Positions 1-7,817 of a DNA stretch of 50,818 nucleotides are shown here, piece by piece. The notes below the pieces were generated by a model. That model had not been told where the DNA came from. It made no database searches and worked only from the letters and a program-made list of their open reading frames with translations. Numbering within the stretch: position 1 is the first letter of the stretch; every line of letters begins with the position of its first letter. The DNA comes from Conexibacter sp. (GTDB lineage: Bacteria; Actinomycetota; Thermoleophilia; Solirubrobacterales; Solirubrobacteraceae), in contig JAOPZA010000061.1 of the NCBI GenBank assembly GCA_025964325.1, positions 1 to 50,818 on the forward strand, written 5' to 3'. Both the position numbers and the translations under genes were made by a program.

Positions 1-1
1 C

Positions 2-1306
2 GACGCGGCCGCCGCCGCGGCGCCCGGCTGGCGCCGCACCCCCGGCCCGGCGCGCGGCGAGATCCTCCACCGCGCCGCCGCGGTGCTGGCCGAACGCGTC
101 GCGTCGGTCGGCGAGGAGCTCGCGCGCGAGGAGGGCAAGACGCTGGCGGAGGGACGCGGCGAGGTCGCGCGCGGCGTGCAGATCCTGCGCTGGTTCGCGG
201 GCGAGGCCTCGCAGCCGGTCGGCGACGTGCTGCCGAGCGCCAACGCGACGACGTTCATCTGGTCCGAGCGCGTGCCGCTCGGCGTCACCTGCATCATCAC
301 GCCCTGGAACTTCCCCGTCGCGATCCCGATCTGGAAGCTCGCACCGGCGCTCGCCTTCGGCAACACCGTCGTCTGGAAGCCGTCGGAGCTGACGCCGCTG
401 TGCGCCGTGCGCGTCGCGGAGGCGCTCCAGGAGGCGGGACTGCCGGCCGGCGTGCTGAACGTCGTGCACGGCGAGCCGGCGGAGATCGGCGCCGCCGTGA
501 CCGACGACGAGCGCATCGACGGGCTCTCGTTCACCGGCTCGACCGGGGTCGGGCGCGCGATCCAGCGGCGCGTGATCGAGCGCGGCGTGAAGGTCCAGCT
601 CGAGCTCGGCGGCAAGAACCCGGTGATCGTGCTCGACGACGCCGACGTCGGGCAGGCCGTCGAGCAGACGCTGCGCGGCGCGATGATGTCCTCCGGGCAG
701 AAGTGCACGGCGACGAGCCGCGCGCTCGTCCTGCCGGGGATCGCCGACGCCTTCACCGAGGCGCTGGTCGCGCGCGTCGCGGCGCTGCGCGTGGGCGACC
801 CGCTCGATCCCGCGACGAACATCGGCCCCGTCGTCTCCGCCGCGCAGCGCGACCGCGTGCTCGGCTATCTCGACGTCGCGGCGCAGGAGGGCCACGCGCT
901 GGCGGTCGGCGGGCGCGACGCGGTGCCGCCCGGCGACGGCTACTTCGTGGCGCCGACGGTCTACCGCGACGTCGACCCGGCGTCGCGGCTCGGCCAGGAG
1001 GAGGTCTTCGGGCCGGTGCTGGGCTTGATCCCGGTCGGCTCGCTCGAGGAGGCGGTCACGGTCGCCAACGGCGTCTCCTACGGCCTCTCGGCGTCGATCT
1101 TCACGCGCGACATCGCGCGCGCCTTCGCGTTCGTCCGCGAGGTCGAGGCCGGGATGCTGCACGTCAACTCGGAGACCGCCGGCGCCGAGCCGCAGGTGCC
1201 CTTCGGCGGCATGAAGGCGTCGAGCTCCCACTCGCGCGAGCAGGGCAAGGCGGCCGTGCACTTCTACACCGAGACGAAGACCGTCTACCTCGACATGCCC
1301 GCCTGA
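2..1306 (+). CDS. Aldehyde dehydrogenase, 5'-truncated by window edge
   Basis: NAD(P)+-dependent oxidation of an aldehyde to an acid. The reading frame is already open at base 2 and begins with a typical ALDH N-terminal stretch (APGWRRTP...R..IL), so the true start lies before the window. The oxyanion/cofactor segment PWNFP, the LELGGKNP segment and the catalytic Cys in GQKCTA (codon 704-706) are all present, as is EEVFGPVL. The C-terminal GMKASSSHSREQGKAAVHFY...KTVYLD resembles alpha-ketoglutaric-semialdehyde (2,5-dioxovalerate) dehydrogenases, so an acidic semialdehyde is a reasonable substrate guess. It is convergent with the GntR gene and next to an aminotransferase/transketolase operon, which fits oxidation of an aldehyde released there. 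Family is certain; substrate is inferred. Confidence 0.93.
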   Translation, partial: DAAAAAAPGWRRTPGPARGEILHRAAAVLAERVASVGEELAREEGKTLAEGRGEVARGVQILRWFAGEASQPVGDVLPSANATTFIWSERVPLGVTCIITPWNFPVAIPIWKLAPALAFGNTVVWKPSELTPLCAVRVAEALQEAGLPAGVLNVVHGEPAEIGAAVTDDERIDGLSFTGSTGVGRAIQRRVIERGVKVQLELGGKNPVIVLDDADVGQAVEQTLRGAMMSSGQKCTATSRALVLPGIADAFTEALVARVAALRVGDPLDPATNIGPVVSAAQRDRVLGYLDVAAQEGHALAVGGRDAVPPGDGYFVAPTVYRDVDPASRLGQEEVFGPVLGLIPVGSLEEAVTVANGVSYGLSASIFTRDIARAFAFVREVEAGMLHVNSETAGAEPQVPFGGMKASSSHSREQGKAAVHFYTETKTVYLDMPA

Positions 1307-1316
1307 GCCGGGGGCG

Positions 1317-1350
1317 CGGGGGGGTCGCGCGCTAGCACGAGACCCCCCGC
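1317..1350. terminator. Hairpin between convergent ALDH and gntR genes
   Basis: A G-rich arm at 1317-1326 (GC, a run of G, TC) pairs with 1341-1350 (GACCCCCCGC) across a 14-nt loop, with one bulged G. It fills the 45-bp gap between two convergent genes and has no U-tract. Probably a bidirectional terminator; called from pairing only. Confidence 0.55.
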
Positions 1351-1351
1351 G

Positions 1352-2092
1352 CTAGCGCTCGAACACCTCGCCGTGCTCGGCGAGCACCAGCCGCGTGCGG
1401 CGGATGTGCGAGCGGATCCGCTCCGCGGCGTCGATCGGGTCGCGCCGGTCGAGCGCGTCGAGGATCAGGCGGTGGTCGAGGTCGACGAACGCGAAGTCGG
1501 CGGCCGAGAGCGTCTCGCGGTAGGCGCGGCGGTAGTGCTGGGTCGTGGTCCAGAGGTCGTCGATCATCGCCAGCAGCCGCGGCAGCGGAGCGGCTGCATA
1601 GCTGGCGAGGTGGAAGTCGCGGTCGAGCTCGAGCCAGCGGCGGGCGTCCTCGTGCGCCTCGCCGATCGCGTCCGCGAGGCGGTGCAGCTCCGACAGCTGC
1701 GCCTCGCTCAGCAACGGCGCGCTCTCGGCCAGCGCGACCGGCTCGAGCGCTTCGCGGATCCGGTACAGCTCCACGTGCTCGGCGCGGTCGAGTCGCGCGA
1801 CGCGCGCGCCGCTGTGCGGTATGAGCGTCACGAGGCCCTCGCTCTCGAGCCGCCGCAGCGCCTCGCGCACGGGGATCCGGCTGACGCCGAAGCGCTTCGC
1901 CAGCGCCTCCTGGCGGATGCGCGTGCCGGGGCCGAGCAGCCCGTCGAGGATCGCCTCGCGGACGCGTTGCGCGATCGCCTGGCCGAGCGGCTCGTAGGGG
2001 CCGTCGAGCGCTGCGCCCGGCTCGCGCAGCGGCGCGGGGAGCGGCGCGATCGCCGCCAGCGCGGCGTCCTCCGAGTCTGACTGCTTGCTCAC
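1352..2092 (-). CDS. GntR-family (FadR/FCD subfamily) transcriptional regulator
   Basis: Ligand-responsive repressor, 246 aa. Residues about 25-90 form the GntR winged helix (QAIAQRVREAILDGLLGPGTRIRQEALAKRFGVSRIPVREALRRLESEGLV, cited in pieces). The rest is an all-helical FCD effector domain with conserved D/H positions (ELDRDFHLA, DLDHRLILDA) that usually bind a metal and an organic acid. I chose the GTG at 2092 because a GGAG lies about 13 nt upstream and codon use deteriorates before it; the open frame extends further but through the promoter region. It is divergent from the transketolase operon, and its own -10/-35 overlap two GGATCC-type sites, so autoregulation is likely. The effector is unknown; an intermediate of the adjoining amine catabolism is the obvious candidate. 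Confidence 0.9.
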   Translation of the reverse strand: MSKQSDSEDAALAAIAPLPAPLREPGAALDGPYEPLGQAIAQRVREAILDGLLGPGTRIRQEALAKRFGVSRIPVREALRRLESEGLVTLIPHSGARVARLDRAEHVELYRIREALEPVALAESAPLLSEAQLSELHRLADAIGEAHEDARRWLELDRDFHLASYAAAPLPRLLAMIDDLWTTTQHYRRAYRETLSAADFAFVDLDHRLILDALDRRDPIDAAERIRSHIRRTRLVLAEHGEVFER

Positions 2093-2131
2093 GAGTGCGT
2101 GCGATCTCCGAGGGCCGGCGCGAGAGCACCG

Positions 2132-2289
2132 ATCGTATCCGATGAGAAGTCGGATCCAATCACTTCGGGGCGAGCGCGGCAGCGAGCTAGATTGGATCCG
2201 CATTCGCCATCTGGACGGGGTCTGATGGCGCATTCTGGCCAGAACGGATCCGAAATGGCTTGACGAGAGCAGAATGGATCCATTAGTTT
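2132..2289. promoter_or_regulatory. Divergent gntR/transketolase promoters with five GGATCC-core operators
   Basis: Cores lie at 2135-2140 (GTATCC, degenerate), 2152-2157, 2194-2199, 2246-2251 and 2276-2281 (all GGATCC), flanked by A/T (for example ATTGGATCC, GGATCCAAT). Centre spacings of 17, 42, 52 and 30 bp are mostly near whole helical turns. Plus-strand promoter: TTGACG 2260-2265, 17-bp spacer, TTAGTT 2283-2288, with the last core inside the spacer. Minus-strand promoter: TTGGAT (2154-2159), 16-bp spacer, TACGAT (2132-2137), overlapping the first two cores. The GntR/FCD regulator VanR of Caulobacter is known to bind ATTGGATCCAAT, so these are probably sites for the adjacent FCD regulator. 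Binding by this protein is inferred. Confidence 0.7.
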
Positions 2290-2345
2290 GGACGCGTCGG
2301 CCGGGAGGCCGGTGTCCGTCCAGCCCCGCCGAGAGGACCTCTGCC

Positions 2346-3239
2346 ATGCCCGGCAACCGCACGACCGACCCCGCCGCGCCGGCTGCGCTCGCCGCGGGCG
2401 CCGCCGGCGCCGCGCCCGCGCCGCTCGAGCAGATCCGGCGGCGTGCGGCGATCGTCCGGAACGAGACGCTGCGGCTGATCGAGGTCGCCAAGAGCGGCCA
2501 CTACACGAGCGTCTTCTCGGCCGCCGAGCTGCTCGCGGCGCTGTACTCGGGCGTGCTGCGGCTCGCCGACGATCCCGAGTGGCCCGACCGCGACCGCCTC
2601 GTGCTGTCGAAGGGACACGTCGCCGTCGGCGTCTACCCGCTGCTGGCCGAGCACGGCTACATCCCGGCCGAGCTGCTCGACCAGTACACGCGCCTCGGCA
2701 ACCCGCTCGGCGACCACCCCGACATGCGCCGCGTCCCCGGCATCGACTTCTCCTCCGGCTCGCTCGGCCACGGCCTCTCGATCGGCGTCGGGATGGCGCA
2801 GGCCGCGCGGATGCGCGGCTACGGCAGCCGCATCTGGGTGCTGCTCGGCGACCAGGAGCTGAACGAGGGCCAGATCTGGGAGGCGGCGCAGGCGGCCGGC
2901 CACTTCGGCCTCGGCAACCTCGTCGCGATCGTCGACCGCAACCAGATGGGGCTCGACGGGCTGACCGAGGACGTGATGACGGTCGAGCCGATCGGCGACC
3001 GGTTCCGCGCCTTCGGCTGGCGGGTCGTCGAGCTCGACGGGCACGACCCCGCGGCCGTGTGGGAGACGCTGACGGCGGTCCCCGCGACCGACACAACGAC
3101 GCCGACCTGCCTCGTCGCCCACACCGTCAAGGGCAAGGGGATCGGCTACATGGAGCTGTCGCGCACCTGGCACCTCGGCTACCTCGCGCCGCCCGACGCG
3201 ACCGACGCCGCCCGCGAGCTGGAGGGGTTCCATGCCTGA
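2346..3239 (+). CDS. Transketolase, N-terminal (TPP-binding) subunit
   Basis: One half of a split thiamine-diphosphate transketolase, 297 aa. It holds the pyrophosphate/Mg site (GDQELNEGQ...NLVAIVDRNQMGLDG), the LSKGHV and SGSLGHGLSIG segments, and ends with TVKGKGIGYME before the domain break. The ATG at 2346 follows a GAGAGG and gives a short Ala/Pro-rich leader; it lies downstream of the predicted promoter. The last 8 nt overlap the C-terminal subunit gene. GDQE replaces the commoner GDGE. Split transketolases often serve specialised sugar or analogue pathways instead of central pentose metabolism. Here, beside aminotransferases and an ALDH, it probably moves a two-carbon unit in a catabolic route; the donor is unknown. 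Confidence 0.9.
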   Translation: MPGNRTTDPAAPAALAAGAAGAAPAPLEQIRRRAAIVRNETLRLIEVAKSGHYTSVFSAAELLAALYSGVLRLADDPEWPDRDRLVLSKGHVAVGVYPLLAEHGYIPAELLDQYTRLGNPLGDHPDMRRVPGIDFSSGSLGHGLSIGVGMAQAARMRGYGSRIWVLLGDQELNEGQIWEAAQAAGHFGLGNLVAIVDRNQMGLDGLTEDVMTVEPIGDRFRAFGWRVVELDGHDPAAVWETLTAVPATDTTTPTCLVAHTVKGKGIGYMELSRTWHLGYLAPPDATDAARELEGFHA

Positions 3240-4245
3240 CGCCCCGCCCGCCTTCCGCGCGCCGCTGCCGAGCGATCCCGCGAGCTGGGACATGGCTGCC
3301 TCCGAGCGCCTCGCGAACGCGGCCGTCGCCGGCGAGGTGCTCGCCGACCTGGCCGACGCCGACGACCGCATCGTCGTGCTGACCGCCGACCTGAAGTTCT
3401 CCAACCGCACCGTCGACTTCGAGCGCCGCCACCCGCGGCGCTTCCTCAACGTCGGCATCGCCGAGCAGCACATGGTGACGATGGCGGCCGGGATGGCGAC
3501 GTTCGGCTACGTGCCGTACGTGGCGACGTTCGCGAGCTTCGTCGGGCTGCTGTGCGCCGAGCAGCTGCGCACCGACCTCGCCTACCCGGGCCTGCCCGTG
3601 CGGGTGCTGGCGCACCACGCCGGCATCTCGCTCGGCTTCTACGGCACCTCGCACCACGCGACCGAGGACCTCGGGCTGCTGCGCGCGATGGCGAACATGA
3701 CGGTGATCTGCCCCTGCGACGCGGCCAGCACCGAGCGCGCGCTGCGCACGACCGTCGACCACGACGGGCCGATCTACTTCCGGCTCGGCCGCGGCCGCGA
3801 GCCCGACGTCCACGCTCCCGGCGCGCCCGCCTTCGAGGTCGGCCGCCTCGCGACGCTGCGCGACGGCGGCGACCTCGCGATCGTCGCCAACGGCGTCACG
3901 GTCGCGCCGGCGCTGGCGGCGGCCGAGCAGCTCGCAACCGAGGGCGTCGAGGCGACCGTGCTCGACGCCCACACGATCCGCCCGTTCGACGCCGAGACGC
4001 TCTGCGCCGTCGCCGCGCGCAGCGGACGGCTGCTCGTGGCCGAGGAGCACAACGTCGTCGGCGGCCTCGCGTCCGCCTGCGCGGATGCCCTCGTCGACGG
4101 CGGCGTCGGCGGCGTGCGGCTCGCCCGCGCCGGCATGCCGCCCGACGAGTACGCGCTGATCGGACCCCCGACCCATCTCTACCGCCACTACGGCCTCGAC
4201 GCCGACGGCCTCGCCGCTCGCGCTCGGGCGCTGCTCGACCGCTGA
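3232..4245 (+). CDS. Transketolase, C-terminal subunit
   Basis: Second half of the split transketolase, 337 aa, with the Pyr domain that activates TPP followed by the C-terminal domain. The TPP-activating Glu is in NVGIAEQHMV. GTSHHATEDL and the phosphate-binding YFRLGRGREP segment follow, and the C-terminal domain runs from about residue 205 (LAIVANGVTVAPAL). Start ATG 3232 overlaps the partner gene by 8 nt, implying coupled, stoichiometric synthesis. There is a 22-bp gap to the aminotransferase, so one operon. Family certain; specific donor/acceptor not readable. Confidence 0.9.
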   Translation: MPDAPPAFRAPLPSDPASWDMAASERLANAAVAGEVLADLADADDRIVVLTADLKFSNRTVDFERRHPRRFLNVGIAEQHMVTMAAGMATFGYVPYVATFASFVGLLCAEQLRTDLAYPGLPVRVLAHHAGISLGFYGTSHHATEDLGLLRAMANMTVICPCDAASTERALRTTVDHDGPIYFRLGRGREPDVHAPGAPAFEVGRLATLRDGGDLAIVANGVTVAPALAAAEQLATEGVEATVLDAHTIRPFDAETLCAVAARSGRLLVAEEHNVVGGLASACADALVDGGVGGVRLARAGMPPDEYALIGPPTHLYRHYGLDADGLAARARALLDR

Positions 4246-4267
4246 GCCGACCCGGAGGAACCCACCG

Positions 4268-5557
4268 ATGACGACGAACCCCGACGACCGCCGCTTCTGG
4301 CATCCCTTCTCCGACATGGCCGCGGTGCGCGACGAGCTCTTCACGCTCGCCCGCGGCGAGGACGTGTGGCTGTGGGACGACGCCGGCGAGCGCTACCTCG
4401 ACGCGACCGCGAGCCTCTGGTATGCCAACGTCGGCCACGGGCGAGCAGAGATCGCCGACGCGGTCCGCGCGCAGCTCGTGCAGCTGGACGCGTACTCGAC
4501 CTTCGGCGACACGACGAACGCGCCGGCCGAGACGCTCGCGCAGCGGCTCGCCGCGCTCGCGCCGGTGCCCGACGCCCGCGTCTTCCTGACGACCGGCGGC
4601 GGCGACTCGATCGACACCGCCGCGAAGCTCGCGCGCCAGTACTGGTGGACGAAGGGCGAGCCGCAGCGCGTGCAGCTGCTGAGCCGTACGAACGGCTACC
4701 ACGGGACGCACGGCTTCGGCACGAGCATCGGCGGGATCGAGGCGAACCGCGCCGGCTACGGCCCGCTGCTCGAGCACACGACGCTCGTGCCGTGGGACTC
4801 GCTCGAGGCGCTCGAGCAGGCGATCCTGCGCGTCGGACCGGAGCGGATCGCCGCCTTCTTCGCCGAGCCGGTGATCGGCGCCGGCGGCGTGCTGCCGCCA
4901 CCGGCGGGCTACCTCGAGGGCGTCGCCGCGCTCTGCGAGGAGCACGGGATCCTGTTCGTCGTCGACGCCGTGATCTGCGGCTTCGGCCGCCTCGGCAGCT
5001 GGTTCGGGATCGAGCGCTGGGGCGTGGAGCCGGACATGATCACGTTCGCGAAGGGCGTCACGAGCGGCTACCTGCCGCTCGGCGGCGTGGTCGTCTCCGG
5101 CGCGGTCGCCGAGCCGTTCTGGAACGAGCCCGGGAACTTCGTCCGCCACGGCGCGACGTACGCCGGCCATCCGGCCTGCTGCGCCGCCGCGCACGCGAAC
5201 CTCGACGTGCTCGAGCGCGAGGGGCTGATCGCCCGCGGCGCCGAGCTGGAGGGCGAGCTGGCGGCGGTGCTGACGCCGCTGGCGGAGCATCCGCTCGTGG
5301 CCGGGGTACGCGCCGGGACCGGGCTGCTGGGCGCCGTCGAGCTCGACGCGGCGGCGCTGGCGGCCGGCGTGACCACGTCGGCGGTCGCGCTCGAGCTGCG
5401 GCGCCGCGGCGTGCTGGTGCGCCCGCTCGGCAGCGCGATCGCGGTCTCGCCGCCGCTGACGATCCAGCGTCCCGAGCTGGACCTGATCGGCACGGTCGCG
5501 CGCGACGCGCTCGACGCGATCCTGGCCGCCGCGCCGGCCGCCGCGGGACGCGCATGA
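4268..5557 (+). CDS. Class III PLP aminotransferase (omega-transaminase family)
   Basis: Fold-type I PLP enzyme, 429 aa, transferring an amino group from a terminal amine or omega-amino acid to a keto acid such as pyruvate. Landmarks: SLWYANVGHG near residue 50, TTGGGDSIDTAAKLAR (about 108-123), VVDAVICGFGRLG with the PLP-ring Asp at 233, and the Schiff-base Lys 262 in TFAKGVTSGYLPLGG. A strong GGAGGA (4254-4259) precedes the ATG. The stop overlaps the next aminotransferase start (ATGA). Relatives include beta-alanine:pyruvate, taurine:pyruvate and (S)-selective amine transaminases; the substrate cannot be chosen from sequence alone. Its product would be an aldehyde or ketone, which fits the nearby ALDH. 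Confidence 0.92.
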   Translation: MTTNPDDRRFWHPFSDMAAVRDELFTLARGEDVWLWDDAGERYLDATASLWYANVGHGRAEIADAVRAQLVQLDAYSTFGDTTNAPAETLAQRLAALAPVPDARVFLTTGGGDSIDTAAKLARQYWWTKGEPQRVQLLSRTNGYHGTHGFGTSIGGIEANRAGYGPLLEHTTLVPWDSLEALEQAILRVGPERIAAFFAEPVIGAGGVLPPPAGYLEGVAALCEEHGILFVVDAVICGFGRLGSWFGIERWGVEPDMITFAKGVTSGYLPLGGVVVSGAVAEPFWNEPGNFVRHGATYAGHPACCAAAHANLDVLEREGLIARGAELEGELAAVLTPLAEHPLVAGVRAGTGLLGAVELDAAALAAGVTTSAVALELRRRGVLVRPLGSAIAVSPPLTIQRPELDLIGTVARDALDAILAAAPAAAGRA

Positions 5558-6513
5558 CGGCCGGCGAACAGGCGCGGGCGACGACGCAGCAGCCGCTCGC
5601 CGCGTCCGGCGCGGACGACGCCTTCGCCGCGGGCGCCGCCTGGATCGAGGGCGAGATCGTGCCGGTCGCGCAGGCCCGCATCCCGATCCTCGACACCGGC
5701 TTCGTGCGCTCCGACCTCACCTACGACGTCGTCTCCGTCTGGCAGGGCGCGTTCTTCCGCCTCGACGACCACCTCGCGCGCTTCGAGCGCAACTGGCGCC
5801 GGCTGCGACTCGTGCCGCCGCTCGCGCGCGAGCAGATGCGCACGATCCTGATCGAGCTCGCGCGCCGCAGCTCGCTGCGCGACGCCTACGTCGCGATGAT
5901 CGCGACGCGCGGCGTCCCGCCCGCCGGCGAGCGCGATCCGCGCCGCTTCCCGAACCGCTTCTACGCCTACGCGGTGCCGTTCGTCTGGATCCAGCGGCCG
6001 GAGCAGCAGGCCGGCGGCGTGCACCTCGTGGTCGCGCGCGACACGCACCGGATCCCGCCGACGTCGATCGACCCGACCGTGAAGAACTTCCACTGGGGCG
6101 ACCTCGTGCGCGGGCTCTACGAGGCCTACGATCGCGGCGGGGCGCTCGGCGCGCTGAGCGACGGCGCCGGCAACGTCACCGAGGGGGCGGGGTTCAACGT
6201 CTTCGCGGTCGTGGACGGCGTCGTGCGCACGCCGGCTGCCGGCGTCTTCGACGGGATGACGCGGCGCACGCTGCTGGAGCTGCTGGAGCGCGAGCCGCTC
6301 GCGCCGCTGCGCGTCGCCGCGCTGCCGCTGGCGGACCTCGCGCGCGCGTCGGAGGTGTTCCTCACCAGCACCGCCGGCGGGGTGATGCCGGTCACGACGC
6401 TCGACGGCGCGGCGGTCGGCGACGGCAGGCCGGGTGCGCTGACGCGAGCGCTTCGGGAGCGCTACTGGGCGGCGCACGCCGAGCCGCGCTGGGCGACGCC
6501 CGTCTCGTCATGA
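5554..6513 (+). CDS. Class IV PLP aminotransferase, (R)-amine-transaminase-like
   Basis: Fold-type IV PLP enzyme, 319 aa. The Schiff-base Lys is residue 177 in SIDPTVKNFHWGDL. Also seen are GAGNVTEGAGFNVF (PLP Glu), the GMTRRTLLE phosphate segment and TSTAGGVMPV. From memory, blocks such as GAAWIEGEIVP, SDLTYDVVSVWQGAFFRLDDHL, GERD...YAYAVPFVWI and PTVKNFHWGDL line up closely with the Arthrobacter (R)-selective amine transaminase ATA-117, more than with BCAT (FEGIR) or D-amino-acid transaminase motifs. ATG 5554 overlaps the upstream stop by 4 nt. It is last in the transketolase operon; a promoter region follows. Having fold I and fold IV transaminases side by side suggests both hands of an amine, or amino donor recycling. 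Activity is inferred. Confidence 0.87.
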   Translation: MTAGEQARATTQQPLAASGADDAFAAGAAWIEGEIVPVAQARIPILDTGFVRSDLTYDVVSVWQGAFFRLDDHLARFERNWRRLRLVPPLAREQMRTILIELARRSSLRDAYVAMIATRGVPPAGERDPRRFPNRFYAYAVPFVWIQRPEQQAGGVHLVVARDTHRIPPTSIDPTVKNFHWGDLVRGLYEAYDRGGALGALSDGAGNVTEGAGFNVFAVVDGVVRTPAAGVFDGMTRRTLLELLEREPLAPLRVAALPLADLARASEVFLTSTAGGVMPVTTLDGAAVGDGRPGALTRALRERYWAAHAEPRWATPVSS

Positions 6514-6540
6514 GCGCATTTTCGCCATTGGGCGAAAGAA

Positions 6541-6673
6541 GGATCCAATTTGCTGTACCACCGGAGAGATCGGATCCAACTAGGTGGTCTTATCGTGCCA
6601 GCATGCCCCGAAACGCGACACTTAGGATCCTATCTCTTGACTTGGGATTCCATTCATGAGTAGGGTCGGATCC
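6541..6673 (+). promoter_or_regulatory. Promoter of the ABC/hyu operon with five GGATCC-type operators
   Basis: Cores at 6541-6546, 6572-6577, 6625-6630 and 6668-6673 (GGATCC) and 6645-6650 (GGATTC), with centre spacings 31, 53, 20 and 23 bp. Candidate promoter: TTGACT 6637-6642, 18-bp spacer, TAGGGT 6661-6666. The GGATTC core sits in the spacer and a GGATCC directly follows the -10, a layout suited to repression. The same core and similar 30/52-bp spacings occur at 2132-2289, linking both operons to one regulator. The rest of the 196-bp gap holds no gene that I can support. Confidence 0.68.
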
Positions 6674-6709
6674 GGAGAGCGCCTCGTCCCCGTCCAAGGA
6701 GACCCCGCT

Positions 6710-7780
6710 GTGACGACCCCTTCCGGGTACCTCGAACTGGCCGGCGTCGAGAAGCGCTTCGGTGAGACCGCCGTCCTGCACGGCATCGACCTGTCGATCG
6801 CCGAGGGCGAGTTCGTCTCGCTGATCGGCCCCAGCGGCAGCGGCAAGACGACGACGCTGCGGATCATCACCGGCACCGACGAGCCGACGAGCGGCGCGGT
6901 GCGGCTGCGGGGCGAGGACATCACGTTCGTGCCGGCCCACAAGCGCGGCTTCGCGATGGTCTTCCAGCACTTCGCGCTGTTCCCGCATAAGAACGTCTAC
7001 GACAACGTCGCCTATGGGCTGCAGCTGCGCGGCACCGCCAAGCGGGAGCTGACCGAGCGCGTCACCACGATGCTCGAGCGCGTCCACATGCGCGAGTACG
7101 CGAGCCGCCGCGTGAACGAGCTCTCGGGCGGGCAGCGCCAGCGCGTCGCGATCGCCCGCGCGCTCGTGATCGAGCCGCGGCTGGTCCTGCTCGACGAGCC
7201 GACCGGCGCGCTCGACGCGAAGCTGCGGCTGCGGATGCAGTCGCAGCTGAAGGAGCTGCACCGCGAGCTCGGGCTGACGTTCGTGCATGTCACGCACAAC
7301 CAGAGCGAGGCGCTCGCGCTGGCCGATCGCGTGTTCGTGATGAACGACGGCCGCGTCGAGCAGTCGGGGCCGCCGGCGAGCGTCTTCAACGCCCCCGCGA
7401 CGCGCTTCGTCGCCGACTTCGTCGGTCGCAACAACCTGATCGACGGCACCGTCGAGGGTGGCGACTTCGTCACCGCGCTCGGCACGTTCGCGCTCAACGG
7501 CCGCGTCGCGCGCGACGGCCTGCGCGGCTCCTGCACGGCCGTCATCCGGAGCGACTCGCTGCGGCTGGGCGAGCCGCCCGAGGGCTGCCCGCGGCTCGAG
7601 GCCGAGCTGCAGGCGCTCGAGTACGGCGGCTCGTTCGTGACGTGGTTCCTGCACGCGGCCGGGACCGCGCTGCAGCTCGACCTGCGGGCTGAGGAGTCGG
7701 GCGAGCTGGAGCCGGCGATCGGCCGGCGCTACCGCGTCTGGTGGAAGCCCGAGGACGCCCACTACCTCTGCAACGACTGA
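6710..7780 (+). CDS. ABC transporter ATPase, polyamine-type (PotA-like)
   Basis: Energises import of a small cationic or amine-like solute, 356 aa. Walker A GPSGSGKTT, Q-loop VFQHFALFPH, signature LSGGQRQRVAIARAL, Walker B LVLLDEPTGALD and the H-loop in VHVTHNQSEA are all intact. A C-terminal TOBE domain (from about residue 260) is typical of spermidine/putrescine and iron porters. I use the GTG at 6710, with AAGGAG at 6696-6701, and not the in-frame ATG at 6656, because that ATG lies upstream of the predicted transcription start. First gene of a six-gene operon running to 14910. Confidence 0.93.
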   Translation: MTTPSGYLELAGVEKRFGETAVLHGIDLSIAEGEFVSLIGPSGSGKTTTLRIITGTDEPTSGAVRLRGEDITFVPAHKRGFAMVFQHFALFPHKNVYDNVAYGLQLRGTAKRELTERVTTMLERVHMREYASRRVNELSGGQRQRVAIARALVIEPRLVLLDEPTGALDAKLRLRMQSQLKELHRELGLTFVHVTHNQSEALALADRVFVMNDGRVEQSGPPASVFNAPATRFVADFVGRNNLIDGTVEGGDFVTALGTFALNGRVARDGLRGSCTAVIRSDSLRLGEPPEGCPRLEAELQALEYGGSFVTWFLHAAGTALQLDLRAEESGELEPAIGRRYRVWWKPEDAHYLCND

Positions 7781-7817
7781 CGTCGCGCAGTCACTACGTA
7801 CGGCACCAAGGAGAGGC

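Noticed and set aside
2346-6513. Sulfoglycolytic transketolase pathway (sulfoquinovose or taurine catabolism)
   Set aside because: A split transketolase with ALDH and aminotransferase is suggestive, but no sulfosugar isomerase, sulfite-handling or sulfonate transporter gene is present.
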